Assembly (NCBI GenBank): GCA_965279735.1
Contig: OZ257260.1
Span: forward strand, 2,232,001 to 2,296,000
Length of the DNA stretch: 64,000 nucleotides
From: CAIUGU01 sp965279735
GTDB taxonomy: Bacteria; Pseudomonadota; Gammaproteobacteria; Steroidobacterales; Steroidobacteraceae
Reading direction: 5' to 3'
Positions 54,770 through 63,310 of the stretch are shown in pieces. Position 1 is the first letter of the stretch. Each line of letters starts with the position of its first letter. Under the pieces are notes generated by a model. It did not search any database and was not told the DNA's origin. It was given only the letters and a program-made list of their open reading frames with translations. The position numbers and the translations under genes are program-made.

Positions 54770-55579
54770 TCAATCGACGAGAGATCCGCAGGTGAGATTG
54801 GCAATGGCGCCGGTCATTGCGCTGGCACGGTCGGAAGAAACGAAAGCCGCAAAGTCTGCGACCTCCGCCAACGTCGGCAGACGCTTGAGCAATGTTCCGC
54901 TGCTGGCATGCTGTGCAAGCATGCTTTCGATCGTCATTCCCGCGCGTGCGGCGGAATCGCGGAATACCTCGTTGCTGTGGGAGCGCATCTGCAACGCTTC
55001 CGGAATCGCATCCGGTCGCAGGCAGATCACGCGAATGCCACTTGCGCCCAGTTCACCGGCGAGATGACGGCAAAGGGTTTCGATGGCTGCGCACGCGACG
55101 CCGAAGCCCATGAATCCCGGTCCAGGCAAACGCGAACCCGGTGTCGAGAGCGCCAGAATGACGCCGGCCTGTCGCTTCACCATGTGCCGCGCAACTGCTT
55201 TGGCAGTGATGAAGTGGGTTCGTGAGTACGCGGTGATGGGATGCAGATAGTCGTCGAGTGAAAGCTCTGCAAACGGAGTGCCCTGCACATGAGCTATGCC
55301 GATGGCATTCAGCAGGATGTCGATGGACCCAGCCCTGGCCGCAATATCGTCGACATGCCGCGCGACAGCTTCGGGGTCGAAGGCATCGACCTGCCTCGTT
55401 TCCACAGTGCCGCCGTCGTCCCAGATATCCCCCGCCACGACATCGAGTTTCTCCTGCGAGCGGCCCGCGAGAAATACGCGTGCGCCCTCGCGTGCGAATG
55501 CGCGGGCGGCAGCGCCACCGATGGCACCGCCGCCTCCATACACCAGCGCGCATTTGCCCTTGAGGCTGCCCACAAGCAT
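54770..55579 (-). CDS. SDR-fold protein without canonical YxxxK (ECF42 locus)
   Basis: ATG 55579 gives 269 aa. The Rossmann motif is YGGGGAIGGAAARAF, DAFDPEAV follows, and LNAIGIAH replaces the usual NNAG. The catalytic Ser is in LALSTPGS, but the expected YxxxK is read as GFGVACAAIETL, so both Tyr and Lys are missing. It may be a non-catalytic or differently catalytic member of the enoyl-reductase-like SDR group. It is the last gene of the YciI-YciI-DUF1428 run, 11 bp after DUF1428. Confidence 0.85.
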   Translation of the reverse strand: MLVGSLKGKCALVYGGGGAIGGAAARAFAREGARVFLAGRSQEKLDVVAGDIWDDGGTVETRQVDAFDPEAVARHVDDIAARAGSIDILLNAIGIAHVQGTPFAELSLDDYLHPITAYSRTHFITAKAVARHMVKRQAGVILALSTPGSRLPGPGFMGFGVACAAIETLCRHLAGELGASGIRVICLRPDAIPEALQMRSHSNEVFRDSAARAGMTIESMLAQHASSGTLLKRLPTLAEVADFAAFVSSDRASAMTGAIANLTCGSLVD

Positions 55580-55590
55580 CGTGCCCTCTG

Positions 55591-55947
55591 TCAGAGCTGG
55601 ACCAGCGGCTTGAAGCCACCCCAGAACATGCGCTTGGGGTCGAAGGGCATCTTGCTCATGTCCATGCCGTCGAACCGCGGATCCTTCATGACCTTGGCCA
55701 TGATCCGATCGCGCTGCGCACGCGACTTGTACACTATGTACGCGAACACCACCGTCTCGGTGGGTTTGAGTTTCACGCTCTGGGGGAACGAGGTCAGCTT
55801 GCCGGGTTTGACGTCGTCGGCCACGCACTCCACGTATTCGAGCGCGCCGTGCTCCTTCCAGATCTTCCCGGCCATCTGCGCCAGCCGCCGATACGCCTGC
55901 AGTTTTTTCTTCGGTACCGGCAATACAAAACCATCGATGTAAGCCAT
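55591..55947 (-). CDS. DUF1428-family protein
   Basis: The product is 118 aa from ATG 55947 with AGGAGG upstream. MAYIDGFVLPVPKKKLQAYRRLA, ALEYVECVADDVKPGKLTSF, VVFAYIVYKSRAQRDRIMAKVM and MPFDPKRMFWGGFK are the full DUF1428 pattern (a ferredoxin-like dimeric alpha/beta barrel). Function unknown; often encoded with YciI/DGPF proteins and ECF42 sigma factors. Confidence 0.94.
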   Translation of the reverse strand: MAYIDGFVLPVPKKKLQAYRRLAQMAGKIWKEHGALEYVECVADDVKPGKLTSFPQSVKLKPTETVVFAYIVYKSRAQRDRIMAKVMKDPRFDGMDMSKMPFDPKRMFWGGFKPLVQL

Positions 55948-55971
55948 ACAGCCTCCTGGGCAAATGCCCTC

Positions 55972-56325
55972 TCAAAAAACCAGTTGCCTGACGGGACGTA
56001 CTTCGATGCTGCCGTATCGGGCCAGCGGCATCTTCGCCGCCAGCGCGATTGCGGCATCAAGATGACCTGCGTCGATCAGGATGAAGCCACCCAGCTGTTC
56101 CCTCACCCTTGCAAAAGCACCTTCCGCCGTCAGCAGATCGTTTCCCCGTCGGCGCAGCGTCAACGCCTCTGCAGTGGGCGCAAGCAGGGCGCCATCACGA
56201 TATTCCGGGTCCCGTCCAAGCTGTGTCAGAAAAGCTTCGGCCTCCTGCCACAGGGCGGCACTTTCTGCTGCGGGAACGGCTTTGAGCTTCGTCTCTTCGA
56301 CGTAGATCAGGAGCATGTATTTCAT
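55972..56325 (-). CDS. YciI/DGPF-family protein 1
   Basis: ATG 56325 gives 117 aa. MKYMLLIYVEE at the N-terminus and GAFARVREQLGGFILIDAGHLDAAIALAAKMP and GSIEVRPVR at the end define the YciI-like (YCII/DGPF) family. The DGPF tetrapeptide itself is degenerate (AEGAF). These proteins accompany ECF42 sigma factors. It starts 62 bp after the second YciI gene. Confidence 0.9.
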   Translation of the reverse strand: MKYMLLIYVEETKLKAVPAAESAALWQEAEAFLTQLGRDPEYRDGALLAPTAEALTLRRRGNDLLTAEGAFARVREQLGGFILIDAGHLDAAIALAAKMPLARYGSIEVRPVRQLVF

Positions 56326-56387
56326 GGCGGCCTCCGCCTTTCGACCGGCTGGTTCAGCTGGTCGTCCGGCAGCGGCGCAATTCGACA

Positions 56388-56762
56388 TCAGCTCCTCGTG
56401 TTCCCGCCTTCAGTCAGCAATTCCCGCACGGGGCGGATTTCAATGCTGCCGAGACGGGCAGGCGGAATCTTCCCGGCCACCTGGATGGCGTCATTCAGGT
56501 CCCGCGCCTCGATAAAATAGAACCCCGCGAGCTGCTCCTTGGTTTCGGCAAACGGACCATCGGTGGTGGAGATCCGCCCGTTCCGCACCCGCACGGTGGT
56601 CGCCGTGCGCACGGGTTGCAGTGCTTCACCGCCGAGCATGTGCCCGCTTTTGCGCAAGCCTTCGCCGCAATCGATGCACTCCCCGTTCAACGCATCCCAC
56701 GCTGTCTGGGTCATGGCGTCGATTTCGGACTCCTGGTAGTAGACGAGGCATAGATATTTCAT
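56388..56762 (-). CDS. YciI/DGPF-family protein 2
   Basis: The product is 124 aa. MKYLCLVYYQESEI, TVRVRNGRISTTDGPFAETKEQLAGFYFIEARDLNDAIQVAGKIP and GSIEIRPVREL are canonical, including the intact DGPF motif. It is the first gene downstream of the proposed ECF42 promoter (about 31 bp from the -10), and the first of a YciI-YciI-DUF1428-SDR operon. Confidence 0.93.
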   Translation of the reverse strand: MKYLCLVYYQESEIDAMTQTAWDALNGECIDCGEGLRKSGHMLGGEALQPVRTATTVRVRNGRISTTDGPFAETKEQLAGFYFIEARDLNDAIQVAGKIPPARLGSIEIRPVRELLTEGGNTRS

Positions 56763-56793
56763 TGGCTTGCTCCGGCAGGTTCACTTGACCCTA

Positions 56794-56820
56794 GTCGTTT
56801 CGCTGCCTGCAGAATCGACA
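56794..56820 (-). promoter_or_regulatory. Probable ECF42-dependent promoter
   Basis: On the minus strand TGTCGA (56820-56815), a 17-bp spacer, then CGAC (56797-56794). This matches the ECF42 target motif as I recall it (TGTCGA in the -35, CGA/TC in the -10). A second TGTCGA lies 21 bp upstream (56841-56836). The site is in the 87-bp gap between the ECF42 gene and the first YciI gene. Confidence 0.6.
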
Positions 56821-56849
56821 TCCGTCACTCTCCGATCGACAAGGGCTGG

Positions 56850-58100
56850 TCAGGTTCCCTGGAGTTCGTCGAGGCGCAGCTTGAGGAAACGCCTTTCGGG
56901 TTCCAGCTGCGTGAGCGACAACGCCTTTTCGTAGGCCGCGCGGGCATCGGCCTTGCGGCCAAGACGGCGACATAGATCAGCCTGTGCGGAATACGCCAGG
57001 TGATAGTCCGCCAGATCGCCCCGTGCCAGCAGCGCTTCGATAAGCTGTAGCCCGGCTTCGGGACCATCGCGCATCGCCACGGCCACCGCCCGATTGAGTT
57101 CGATGACTGGAGACTGATCTACGCTCAGCAGCACGCCGTATAAACCGACAATCTCGGCCCAGTCGGTCGACTCGACATCCGCCGCTTCCGCATGCAATGC
57201 CGCAATCGCCGCCTGCAGGGAATACGGTCCGAAGCGACGGGAAGACAACGCCTCGGTCACCAGTGCCGAACCCTCTTCGATCAGGGCGCGGTCCCAGAGA
57301 GAGCGATCCTGGGCATCGAGGAGAACCAGGTCGCCGGTGGGCGACGTGCGTGCCAGCCGTCGTGATTCATGCAACAGCATGAGCGCCAGCAGCCCCACTG
57401 CTTCGGGTTCCGGCAGGAGCTCGACCAGCAGACGACCCAGACGAATGGCCTCGCCCGAAAGATCGTGTCGTGTCAGCGAAGCGCCCGACGAAGCGGCATA
57501 GCCTTCGTTGAAGACGAGGTAGATAACATGGAGGACGCTGTCGAGTCTGTCAGGCAGGGCATCACGCGGTGGTACTTCATAGGGAATGCGCGCCACACGA
57601 ATCTTGTTCTTGGCACGGACGATTCTCTGCGCGAGCGTTGGCGGTGCAGTGAGAAAAGCACGTGCAATCTCTTCCGTTGTGAGACCACACACTTCACGCA
57701 GAGTGAGCGCCACCTGGGCATCCGCAGGCAATGCCGGATGACAGCAGGTGAACATGAGCCGCAGGCGATCATCTTCCAGCTCTTCATCGAGCTGCGAGAC
57801 ATCCTCCGGCTCACCATACAGCCGGTCCGCGATCTCCACTTCGGATGCTTCGAGCCGGACGCGACGACGAATGCCATCGACTGCCTTGAAGCGCCCTGCG
57901 GACACGAGCCATGCGCGTGGATTGGCCGGCACTCCATCCCGCGGCCATTGCTCTACCGCTGCACGGAAAGCTTCATGCAGGGCTTCTTCGGCGAGATCGA
58001 AGTCACCAAGCACCCTGATCAGGGTGGCAAGTACGCGTCGCGATTCGGAGCGATACACCGCATCGACCATCTCACTCGCAGGCCGGGCTTTCTCGCTCAT
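56850..58100 (-). CDS. ECF42-group RNA polymerase sigma factor with C-terminal TPR-like extension
   Basis: The product is 416 aa. Sigma region 2 is at about 20-85 (VLATLIRVLGDFDLAEEALHEAF, NPRAWLVSAGRFKAVDGIRR). Region 4 is at about 115-175 (LMFTCCHPALPADAQVALTLREVCGLTTEEIARAFL). A long C-terminal extension (DUF6596-like, about 190-410; YLVFNEGYAASSG, LMLLHESRRLAR, LNRAVAVAMRDGPEAGL) contains TPR-like helices needed for activity in this group. No anti-sigma factor is present, as usual for ECF42. It controls the DGPF-protein operon that follows. Confidence 0.95.
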   Translation of the reverse strand: MSEKARPASEMVDAVYRSESRRVLATLIRVLGDFDLAEEALHEAFRAAVEQWPRDGVPANPRAWLVSAGRFKAVDGIRRRVRLEASEVEIADRLYGEPEDVSQLDEELEDDRLRLMFTCCHPALPADAQVALTLREVCGLTTEEIARAFLTAPPTLAQRIVRAKNKIRVARIPYEVPPRDALPDRLDSVLHVIYLVFNEGYAASSGASLTRHDLSGEAIRLGRLLVELLPEPEAVGLLALMLLHESRRLARTSPTGDLVLLDAQDRSLWDRALIEEGSALVTEALSSRRFGPYSLQAAIAALHAEAADVESTDWAEIVGLYGVLLSVDQSPVIELNRAVAVAMRDGPEAGLQLIEALLARGDLADYHLAYSAQADLCRRLGRKADARAAYEKALSLTQLEPERRFLKLRLDELQGT

Positions 58101-58146
58101 CTGCAGAGGCTCAGCCGGTTGAGGCGCTGTTCCTGAATGGAAACAA

Positions 58147-58632
58147 TCAGGCGATGGCGGGCTTGAAGCGCTTGACGGACAGGGTGCCCGTCACGATGAA
58201 GAACAGGAGTACGACGCCCTGCGCGATGGCGAATGGAGGCTCCGAACCTTTGGGAGCGAGTGCGTGCAGCGCCGGGACTTTCTGGAACAGCTGGACGACC
58301 AGAACGAAGGTATTGAAGTACAGCGATGCTACCGCGCCGATGACATATACACGCCGCCAGCCACCTGCGAGATGGAAGCCGTATCGGGCGGCAATGGTAA
58401 TCGCGAGAATGACGAGCGAGAGGATGCCGACGCCGATCGCTGGCGTGAATCCGTTGAAGGGAAAGCCAAAGCCGGTCGCGCTGGTCGCCACGGTCGTCAC
58501 GAGAAACAGCAGGGTCCAGCCGTCCATCCTGTGACTGGTGAGCAACCCGCGCAGCATGACAAACCCGGACACGATACCGATCAGGCTGATCAGCACGTGG
58601 ATGAAAGTAAAAGTGGTCATGCCGAAAATCAT
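58147..58632 (-). CDS. Small four- or five-helix membrane protein, unknown
   Basis: The product is 161 aa; ATG 58632 has AGGA 10 bp upstream, and ATG 58620 is also possible. Hydrophobic helices: FIHVLISLIGIVSGFVML, WTLLFLVTTVATSATGFG, AIGVGILSLVILAITIAARY, VIGAVASLYFNTFVLVVQLF and AIAQGVVLLFFIVTGTLSV. I do not recognise a named family. It ends 46 bp before the ECF42 gene on the same strand, so it may be the first gene of that transcript. Confidence 0.75.
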   Translation of the reverse strand: MIFGMTTFTFIHVLISLIGIVSGFVMLRGLLTSHRMDGWTLLFLVTTVATSATGFGFPFNGFTPAIGVGILSLVILAITIAARYGFHLAGGWRRVYVIGAVASLYFNTFVLVVQLFQKVPALHALAPKGSEPPFAIAQGVVLLFFIVTGTLSVKRFKPAIA

Positions 58633-58734
58633 GGCGCCCTATCCTCGCTTTGAATCTATCCGATTCTAGGGAGCAGGCGGCCGCAAAGTCACGAAAAGCT
58701 TGTTGCCCCGGAAAAAAACCGGTGGCGGGAGATC

Positions 58735-59154
58735 TCAGGGGGAGCCGCTGATGCGATGGATATCGACCAGCAGCATGGAGCGCAGGGCTTCGTCGTTGTA
58801 GTCGAACTGCAGGCGGGGGGCCTTGCTGAACCAGAGGGCGAAGTCGGTACCGAGGTCACGCAGGCGCTCGTCGCGGAAATGACTCTTGGGCACCACCTTT
58901 CTCAGGCTCGTGACCAGAATTCCAACCCTTTGCAGGGCGTCCGTGTTCTCGCCGGGACCGAGGTCGACGAGATGATGCAATTCGAGGGTGAGAGCCGCAA
59001 CGTCAAACCTGCGCGACTCGATCGGAATCGGCCGGAAGTAGCTTGCCGGTCTGGATGGGGGTTCTGGCGCCGGGGTGTCCTTGTCCCGGGGGGGGTCGAT
59101 GATCATGGGTCTGGCCGGAATCATGTTATGTGGACTCATCTTATAGAGCGCCAC
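58735..59154 (-). CDS. Hypothetical soluble protein
   Basis: The product is up to 139 aa from GTG 59154; in-frame ATGs at 59139, 59124 and 59106 are alternatives and the true start is unclear. A Pro-rich N-terminus (PARPMIIDPPRDKDTPAPEPPSRP) precedes a helical part (TLELHHLVDLGPGENTDALQRVG, FRDERLRDLGTDFALWF). No known domain is recognised. It follows the pseudouridine-synthase gene by 29 bp. Confidence 0.55.
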   Translation of the reverse strand: MALYKMSPHNMIPARPMIIDPPRDKDTPAPEPPSRPASYFRPIPIESRRFDVAALTLELHHLVDLGPGENTDALQRVGILVTSLRKVVPKSHFRDERLRDLGTDFALWFSKAPRLQFDYNDEALRSMLLVDIHRISGSP

Positions 59155-59183
59155 GAAGCCGACACCGGACCACGATCACGATT

Positions 59184-60098
59184 TCAAAGGTGGAACCGGC
59201 TGGTGAACTCCCTCCGAACGCCGGCCACGGGATCGGTGAAAGCGAGTCCGCGAGCCAGGAGCTGAAGCGGCTGGCTGAAGTCGTCACTGCTCCGCTTGAG
59301 GAGCGCAGGGTAAAGATCGTCCCCGACGATCGGCGCGCCGAGTGCATTGAGATGGACGCGTAGCTGGTGCTTTTTGCCGGTCAGCGGAAAGAGCGCATAC
59401 CGCCAGAACCCGCCACCGCGATCTTCCACTTCGATTCGCGTCTCCGCATTCGGAACACCCTCGACCTCGCGGCTCAGATGAAACGGCTCGCCCCGGACTA
59501 TCCGGCTCGCCCTCGTCAGCGGAAACTCGCGCGCAGTCAGTGCAGGCGCTATCGCCACGTAGCGCTTTTCGATCTGCCGGTCGCGGAACAGCCCTTGGTA
59601 GAGCGCGCGCGTCTCAGGGTTCGACGAGAACAGGACCAGCCCCGCCGTACCGCGATCGATACGATGGAGGGGCACCAGATTGGAATTGCCCAACCGGCGC
59701 ACGAGTCGAGTCAGGAGGGTTTCCTGCACGTAACTCCCGACAGGAGTGACGGGGAGGAAATGCGGCTTGTCGGCGACCACCAGGTGATCGTCGGCGTACA
59801 GAATCGATTCAACAAACGGAATCGGAACTTCGATCGGGACTTCGCGGTAGTAGTGAACGCGTAGACCTGGAGAATAAGGACTGTCAGCAGTGAGCACTGT
59901 GCCGTGCGCATCCAGCACTCTGCCACGCGACATTCGCGTGAGCCACTCATCGCGCGGGATCCCGGGAAAATGGGCGGCGAGTCCGTCCAGTACCGTCGTC
60001 CATGGACCCGCAGGCAGTTGCAGCGTGCTGGCCGCAATTCCATCAAGCAGGGGAGGCTTCGTCCCGCCCAGACGTGACTTCAACTGACGCGCCGGCAA
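59184..60098 (-). CDS. RluA-family pseudouridine synthase
   Basis: The product is 304 aa. The catalytic motif reads VPLHRIDRGTAGLVLF (the usual family form is HRLDxxTSG, with Asp as nucleophile), followed by EKRYVAIAP and KKHQLRVHLNALGAPIVGD. It belongs to the RluA branch acting on rRNA or tRNA; the target base cannot be told from sequence. The TTG start at 60098 directly follows the tctC stop; a later start is possible, as the first 20 residues are not well conserved. Confidence 0.9.
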   Translation of the reverse strand: MPARQLKSRLGGTKPPLLDGIAASTLQLPAGPWTTVLDGLAAHFPGIPRDEWLTRMSRGRVLDAHGTVLTADSPYSPGLRVHYYREVPIEVPIPFVESILYADDHLVVADKPHFLPVTPVGSYVQETLLTRLVRRLGNSNLVPLHRIDRGTAGLVLFSSNPETRALYQGLFRDRQIEKRYVAIAPALTAREFPLTRASRIVRGEPFHLSREVEGVPNAETRIEVEDRGGGFWRYALFPLTGKKHQLRVHLNALGAPIVGDDLYPALLKRSSDDFSQPLQLLARGLAFTDPVAGVRREFTSRFHL

Positions 60099-61082
60099 CT
60101 AGAGGGTTTTCGCAAGCCCCAGCTCCGTCACCAGACTGCCCCACTTCCTTGTTTCCGACTGGATGTACGCGCGCGTCTCTTCAATCGACGGCACCTTCTG
60201 CGGCAGCAACCCGAGATCGGCGATCCGCTTCATCATCACCGGATCGTCCATGATGACCTGCATCTCCGCATGGAGCTTGTCGATGATGGGCTTCGGCACG
60301 TTTGAACGCGCAAACAGGACATGCCACGACACCAATTCGAAATCGGCCACCTCCGCAGCTTCGGCAAAAGTAGGGACGGTCGGCATGGACGCGAGTTTCG
60401 CGAGGGACGTTACGGCAAGTGCCCGCAGCCTGCCCTCCTTGACCAGCGGCAAGGCGGTGCCGACGTCCGCGAAAGCGAGCGTGACGTGCCCGGCCGCAAC
60501 ATCCAGAAATGCCTGCGGACTGTCCTTGTACGGGACATGCTGCATGTCGAGCTTGAAGTATTTTTTCATGTACTCGCCGGCCAGATGCGGCAAACCACCG
60601 ATCGACGAAGACGCGAAAGTGATCTTGCCGGGATGAGTACGGATGTAGGCGATCAGCTCGGCAACAGTTTTGACCGGCAGCTGAGGACCCACGACCAGGA
60701 CAAAGGGCGATTTCAGATAGTGGGCAATCGGCACGAAGTCCTTGAGTGGATCGTAGGGAGGTTTCTTGAACAAGGCGGGCCGGATGACGAAGGTTCCGCT
60801 CGTCGTCGCTCCCAGCGTGTAGCCATCCGCCGCCGCTTGCTGCACCGCGGTTGCCGCGATGACCTGCGCCGCGCCGGGTCGGTTTTCGATAATGAACGGC
60901 TTCCCGAGTCGCTGCGACAGCTTTTCCGCGTATAGACGAGCGACAACGTCCGGGCCGGCACCCGCAGCTAACGGCAGGACAATCGTGACGGGCTTCGTCG
61001 GATAGGCGGGATCCGCCGCTGAAGCGGGCAATACGGTGAGCGCAAGTGCTGCCACTGCACTGCAAGCAAACATTCTCATCAT
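60099..61082 (-). CDS. tctC: Tripartite tricarboxylate transporter binding protein (Bug family)
   Basis: The product is 327 aa from ATG 61082 (GGGGGAT site). Signal peptide FACSAVAALALTVLPASAA. Then YPTKPVTIVLPLAAGAGPDVVARLYAEKLSQRLGKPFIIENRPGA, the family signature. Bug proteins bind carboxylates or other organic solutes in the periplasm and hand them to TctBA. The divergent tctBA lies 226 bp away; solute unknown. Confidence 0.94.
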   Translation of the reverse strand: MMRMFACSAVAALALTVLPASAADPAYPTKPVTIVLPLAAGAGPDVVARLYAEKLSQRLGKPFIIENRPGAAQVIAATAVQQAAADGYTLGATTSGTFVIRPALFKKPPYDPLKDFVPIAHYLKSPFVLVVGPQLPVKTVAELIAYIRTHPGKITFASSSIGGLPHLAGEYMKKYFKLDMQHVPYKDSPQAFLDVAAGHVTLAFADVGTALPLVKEGRLRALAVTSLAKLASMPTVPTFAEAAEVADFELVSWHVLFARSNVPKPIIDKLHAEMQVIMDDPVMMKRIADLGLLPQKVPSIEETRAYIQSETRKWGSLVTELGLAKTL

Positions 61083-61308
61083 TTATCCCCCGGGAAACCT
61101 GAGCCGCCTCGAAAATCCGTATTCCTGCTATGTTTGCTGCAGCGTTGCCTGCAAGCTACACCGGGCATTCAAAAAGCGTCAAGGCAATCGCTGTGGAGGA
61201 ATGGCCGCAGAAGAATGGCGGGTTGGCAATGCCCCAGCCGTCTATTACCAGCAGAACAGAACGACCAGGCAACGGCCAGCACTACACGCAAAACGTTCGG
61301 GAGGGGGA

Positions 61309-61797
61309 ATGTCGGGACAAGAATCTACGCACGACGAACCGCGTGCAGCGATCCGTATCCGCGGGCCGCGTGAGTTTTACGGCGGTCTGGCACTCATCGG
61401 ACTCGCGCTCTTTGCATTCTGGGCAGCACGCGATCTGGCAGGAGGAGAAAGCTCCTTTGGCCCGGCTTCCATTCCCCACGCCTATGCAACGCTGCTGCTC
61501 GTCCTCGGGACAGTGGTTTCGATCGTCGGTCTCGCCGTCGATGCGCCTGCCATCGAACGCTACGCCTTCCGGGGACCTGTGCTGGTGGTGCTTTCCATTG
61601 TCTGCTTTGCGAGTCTGATCCGTCCGGCGGGTCTCGCGCTCGCCAGTTTCGTCACCTTCATGATCGGGGCATTCGCGTCAGCAGAAACCCGCTGGTTCGA
61701 GGCACTGCTCGCTGCCGTCGCGCTGACGGTTTTCTGCGCCGTACTGTTCGTCTCCCTGCTCGGCCTCCCCGTCCGGATCTGGCCCGATTTCCAGTAA
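61309..61797 (+). CDS. tctB: TctB small membrane subunit of tripartite tricarboxylate transporter
   Basis: ATG 61309 (GAGGGGG upstream) gives 162 aa with four hydrophobic helices (YGGLALIGLALFAFWAARDL, AYATLLLVLGTVVSIVGLAV, PVLVVLSIVCFASLIRPAGLALASFVTFMIGAF, ALLAAVALTVFCAVLFVSLLGL). The AARDL and LGTVVS-type arrangement and its position before tctA fit TctB. Sequence conservation in this family is low. Confidence 0.85.
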   Translation: MSGQESTHDEPRAAIRIRGPREFYGGLALIGLALFAFWAARDLAGGESSFGPASIPHAYATLLLVLGTVVSIVGLAVDAPAIERYAFRGPVLVVLSIVCFASLIRPAGLALASFVTFMIGAFASAETRWFEALLAAVALTVFCAVLFVSLLGLPVRIWPDFQ

Positions 61798-61799
61798 AC

Positions 61800-63302
61800 A
61801 TGACCGACCTTCTCGCGAATCTCGCGCTCGGGTTCTCCGTCGCAGCGACACCGACCAACCTGATGTTCTGCGCGATTGGCGTGCTCGTCGGTACCCTGGT
61901 CGGCGTGCTGCCCGGCATCGGCTCGCTGGCCACCATCGCGATGTTATTGCCACTGACTTTCGGACTCGAACCGACGGGCGCCCTCATCATGCTCGCGGGG
62001 ATCTATTACGGCGCCCAGTACGGCGGCTCGACCGCATCGATCCTGCTGAACGTTCCGGGTGAAGCCACGTCGGTGGTCACGACGCTCGACGGCCACCAGA
62101 TGGCGAAAAAGGGTCGAGCCGGGCAGGCGCTCGCCATTGCCGCCATCGGCTCCTTCGTTGCCGGCAGCGTCGCCACCGTCCTGGTTGCAGCGCTTGGAAA
62201 ACCATTGACCGGCATGGCACTCCTGTTCGGACCTGCCGATTATTTTTCGCTGATCGTTCTCGGCCTCGTCCTCACCATCGTGCTGGCGAAAGGCTCGGTG
62301 CTCAAGGCAGTGGCCATGATCGCGGCAGGACTCCTGCTCGCCACGGTCGGCTCCGATCCGGAGACCGGTGTCGGGAGGATGACCTTCGGCATGGTCGAAC
62401 TGTTCGACGGCATCAGCTTCGTCAATGTTGCGATGGGTGTGTTTGGTTTCGCAGCCATCATTCACAACCTGGAAAGTGTCCAGGATAGACAGGTGGTCGC
62501 GACGAGCATCAAGAGCATGCTGTTGACGCGCGCGGACCTGAAAGCAGCCGCTCCCGCCGTCGGTCGGGGGACATTGATCGGCGCAGTCCTCGGCATTCTT
62601 CCGGGCGGTGGCGCAGTTATGGCGTCGTTTGCCGCTTACTCGCTCGAGAAGAAGTTCTCGAAACATCCCGAAAAATTTGGCGCGGGCGCCATCGAAGGCG
62701 TGGCCGCACCGGAAAGCGCGAACAACGCGGCCGCCCAGACGTCCTTCATCCCGCTGCTGACCCTTGGCATTCCGCCGAATCCGGTGATGGCGCTGATGAT
62801 CGGCGCGATGATCATCCACGGCATCGTGCCCGGTCCCGACGTGATGCGGAACCAGCCCGAACTCTTCTGGGGGCTGATCGCCTCGATGTGGCTCGGCAAC
62901 CTGCTGCTGCTCGTCATCAACCTGCCGCTCGTCGGTATCTGGGTCCGCCTGCTGCGCGTTCCCTATCGCCTGCTCTTTCCATCGATCCTGGTGTTCTGCT
63001 GCATCGGTATCTATTCCATCCGCAATTCACCGTTCGATCTGTTCGTGGCTGCGATCTTTGCTCTCGTCGGGTACTGGCTGATCAAGCATGACTTCGAAGC
63101 GGCCCCTTTCGTGCTCGCTTTCGTTCTCGGCCCCTTGCTTGAAGAGAACGTGCGGCGCGCCCTGCTGATCACTCGTGGCAACCCCTCCGTATTCGTGACC
63201 CGACCGATCTCGGCAGTGCTGCTGGCGATTGCCGCTCTTCTTCTGGTCCTTGCCTTGCTGCCGCTGTTCCGCAAACGGCGCGAAACCGTATTCATTGAAT
63301 AG
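61800..63302 (+). CDS. tctA: TctA large membrane subunit of tripartite tricarboxylate transporter
   Basis: The product is 500 aa with about twelve helices. GTLVGVLPGIGSLATIAMLLPLTFGL is the TctA hallmark, followed by GIYYGAQYGGSTASILLNVPGE and the mirrored second copy ILPGGGAVMASFAAYSLEKK and GVAAPESANNAAAQTSFIPLLTLGIP. It is the solute:cation translocator of the TTT system. It starts 2 bp after tctB. Confidence 0.97.
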   Translation: MTDLLANLALGFSVAATPTNLMFCAIGVLVGTLVGVLPGIGSLATIAMLLPLTFGLEPTGALIMLAGIYYGAQYGGSTASILLNVPGEATSVVTTLDGHQMAKKGRAGQALAIAAIGSFVAGSVATVLVAALGKPLTGMALLFGPADYFSLIVLGLVLTIVLAKGSVLKAVAMIAAGLLLATVGSDPETGVGRMTFGMVELFDGISFVNVAMGVFGFAAIIHNLESVQDRQVVATSIKSMLLTRADLKAAAPAVGRGTLIGAVLGILPGGGAVMASFAAYSLEKKFSKHPEKFGAGAIEGVAAPESANNAAAQTSFIPLLTLGIPPNPVMALMIGAMIIHGIVPGPDVMRNQPELFWGLIASMWLGNLLLLVINLPLVGIWVRLLRVPYRLLFPSILVFCCIGIYSIRNSPFDLFVAAIFALVGYWLIKHDFEAAPFVLAFVLGPLLEENVRRALLITRGNPSVFVTRPISAVLLAIAALLLVLALLPLFRKRRETVFIE

Positions 63303-63310
63303 GAGTGCCC

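Noticed and set aside
61083..61308. Regulatory element between tctC and tctB
   Set aside because: Read on both strands; no clear palindrome, terminator or promoter pair seen.
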